Source: an uncultured Actinomycetales bacterium
Lineage (GTDB): Bacteria > Actinomycetota > Actinomycetes > S36-B12
Length of the DNA stretch: 42,513 nt
Direction: 5' to 3'
NCBI GenBank assembly: GCA_913063435.1
Contig: CAJXYI010000022.1
Span: forward strand, 1-42,513
Program-made: the position numbers and the translations under genes
Part shown: positions 41,714-42,513 of the stretch, in pieces
Numbering within the stretch: position 1 is the first letter of the stretch
How the letters are laid out: every line of letters begins with the position of its first letter
The notes under the pieces: model-generated
What the model saw: only the letters and a program-made list of their open reading frames with translations
The model's database searches: none
Told to the model about the DNA's origin: nothing

Positions 41714-41766
41714 GACACTCCGAGCTCTGCGCATCCCCTTGAGGGAATGAGGCGCACGAGAGTGTC
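41714..41766. repeat. Long imperfect inverted repeat beside the att-like copy
   Basis: Paired arms from outside in: GACACTC (41714-41720) with GAGTGTC (41760-41766), TGCGC (41728-41732) with GCGCA (41752-41756), CCCT with AGGG around a TG loop at 41740-41741. Small unpaired stretches lie between. No T-run follows. It starts 12 bp after the tRNA-derived repeat. Confidence 0.5.
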
Positions 41767-41862
41767 GCCCGATGTCGATCTCCTGGCATTCGAGCCAGAT
41801 CCGAAGTCACGCATGGCCGGCCAAGGGCAACGACCTACGGATCTACAGGGAAGGAATCGAAC

Positions 41863-42087
41863 ATGGCGAAGAAATCCGGCCAAACGCTCGCAGAGTCCAA
41901 GCATCTTCCACCGTCAACACTTGTTCGATCCTGGACCAGCCGCAACAACGGTGGGATCCCTTATCCTGTATCCGTGACAGCGAGTCCAGCCGAATTGAAA
42001 TTCGCCGAGGAAGCCGGCGATCGGTTTGAGCAGGCTTTCACCTTGTGCTCGTTTGCTTCTGAACTGGTGGGGAAGGCTAGCGAGTGA
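41863..42087 (+). CDS. Small hypothetical protein, partner of a nucleotidyltransferase
   Basis: 74 aa, ATG at 41863 with GGGAAGGAA upstream. The basic N-terminus MAKKSGQTLAESKHLPPSTL is followed by SWTSRNNGGIPYPVSV and a helical tail (AELKFAEEAGDRFEQAFTLC). Its stop overlaps the GTG of the next gene (GTGA), so the two are coupled like a toxin-antitoxin or regulator-enzyme pair. Family not recognised. It lies between the two tRNA-derived repeats. Confidence 0.5.
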   Translation: MAKKSGQTLAESKHLPPSTLVRSWTSRNNGGIPYPVSVTASPAELKFAEEAGDRFEQAFTLCSFASELVGKASE

Positions 42088-42443
42088 CGGCCTTCGATCC
42101 GTCACGAATATTTGAGACGCTGGATCGACACGGCGTCGATTACCTCACCATCGGTGCATGGGCCGTCATCGCCCACGGGTACGTCAGAGCAACCGCGGAT
42201 ATCGATTTCGTAGCTCGGCTTGATGAAGCCAACATGAACCGCTTGGCCGCCGCCTTATCCGAGCTCAACGCTCGCCTCCGCGGAGTGGATGCAGACAAAC
42301 TGGACATTGATGTAACCGATCCTCAGGTGCTTGCCAATGGGGCTTCCTTCACCATGGACACGGATGCAGGTCCCCTTGATTTCCTCAATGACGTCCCCGG
42401 TGCAGACAACTGTGACGCGATGAGGACGCGCGGCCGTCAATGA
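42084..42443 (+). pseudogene. Nucleotidyltransferase (MNT/AbiEii-like), C-terminally truncated
   Basis: 119 aa, GTG start overlapping the preceding stop. The nucleotidyltransferase motif is IGAWAVIAHGYVRATADID, with the metal-binding D-x-D form in ADIDFVARLD. The later part (LDIDVTDPQVLANGASFTMD, GPLDFLNDVPGADN) is the expected third acidic strand. The frame then leaves the family (CDAMRTRGRQ) and stops, whereas relatives run another 40-80 residues. The break is 31 bp before the right-hand tRNA-derived repeat. Relatives act in type IV toxin-antitoxin or antiphage modules; this copy is probably inactive or altered. Confidence 0.6.
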
Positions 42444-42475
42444 CGGCGAAGGCGGCTGAGAAAATTTTGGCTGAG

Positions 42476-42513
42476 AGCCGCCTCGGGGATTTGAACCCCG
42501 GACCTACGCATTA
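42476..42513 (-). tRNA. tRNA gene, 3' part at the window edge (anticodon ends in U)
   Basis: On the minus strand the sequence fits canonical tRNA positions 36-73: anticodon base U36, AA in the loop, stem TGCGT, variable loop AGGTC, T-arm CGGGG-TTCAAAT-CCCCG, acceptor AGGCGGC and discriminator U. CCA is not encoded. The 5' half is beyond base 42513. U36 means the tRNA reads a codon starting with A; threonine is my guess from the general shape but is not proven. This would be the intact target of the integration that left the repeat at 41666-41702. Confidence 0.65.

Noticed and set aside
41711-41977. 88-aa frame after the att-like copy
   Set aside because: It begins in the inverted repeat, overlaps the better 74-aa gene and has no recognisable feature.
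1-42513. Insertion sequences, integrase, CRISPR array or replication origin
   Set aside because: No transposase or recombinase protein, no regularly spaced repeats and no DnaA-box cluster were seen.

Overview
The window looks like a chromosomal segment of a moderately GC-rich actinobacterium (roughly 60-65% GC by eye). Pointers to this group are the HtaA-type surface heme protein beside hmuTUV, an alkane hydroxylase fused to rubredoxin with a TetR gene attached, the mutA-mutB-meaB order, frequent GTG starts with 4-nt start/stop overlaps, and several genes that look leaderless (TANNNT, six bases, then the start codon). I cannot name the genus.

Bases 1-12,400: a quinone oxidoreductase cut by the left edge; a divergent heme-uptake locus (hmuTUV leftward, two secreted HtaA-related proteins rightward) whose shared promoter carries two 15-bp palindromes; a TetR regulator; two pirins behind a promoter with a MarR-like operator; a one-component winged-helix regulator with a PAS-like C-terminus, facing glutamate decarboxylase; and a membrane acyltransferase with a SGNH domain.

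Bases 12,500-26,150: a P-type cation ATPase overlapping a pyrroline-5-carboxylate-reductase-like gene; an alkB-rubredoxin/tetR operon with a readable promoter and operator; a DUF2207-like membrane protein; an MFS symporter; an ornithine carbamoyltransferase of the E. coli type; and methylmalonyl-CoA mutase (mutA, mutB) with its chaperone meaB. Alkane hydroxylation and the mutase could act together: odd-chain oxidation gives propionyl-CoA, which the mutase route sends to succinyl-CoA.

Bases 26,140-37,520: a Tat-exported sulfatase overlapping a secreted protein with two pepsin-like DTG/DSG motifs; a divergent NarL-type response regulator with an unusual two-block membrane histidine kinase; a SHOCT protein; an unknown anchored protein; an acetolactate decarboxylase fused to an N-terminal ribbon-helix-helix domain; a tethered SGNH hydrolase; LtrA; a relic of an M20 peptidase joined from its two ends; and a patatin phospholipase.

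Bases 37,530-42,513: a bacterial SET-domain protein of the SETD3/Rubisco-LSMT class, small membrane proteins, a leaderless MarR gene under two palindromes with a flavodoxin-fold oxidoreductase, and then a decayed integration site. There, 37 bp of a tRNA 3' part occurs as a direct repeat at 41666 and 42475, the second copy running on into what looks like the real tRNA gene at the window edge. Between them lie a small gene and a truncated nucleotidyltransferase. No integrase, insertion sequence or CRISPR array was seen. The longest stretch without a gene is 266 bp (8730-8995), in which I see nothing clear beyond the start-proximal ribosome binding sites.
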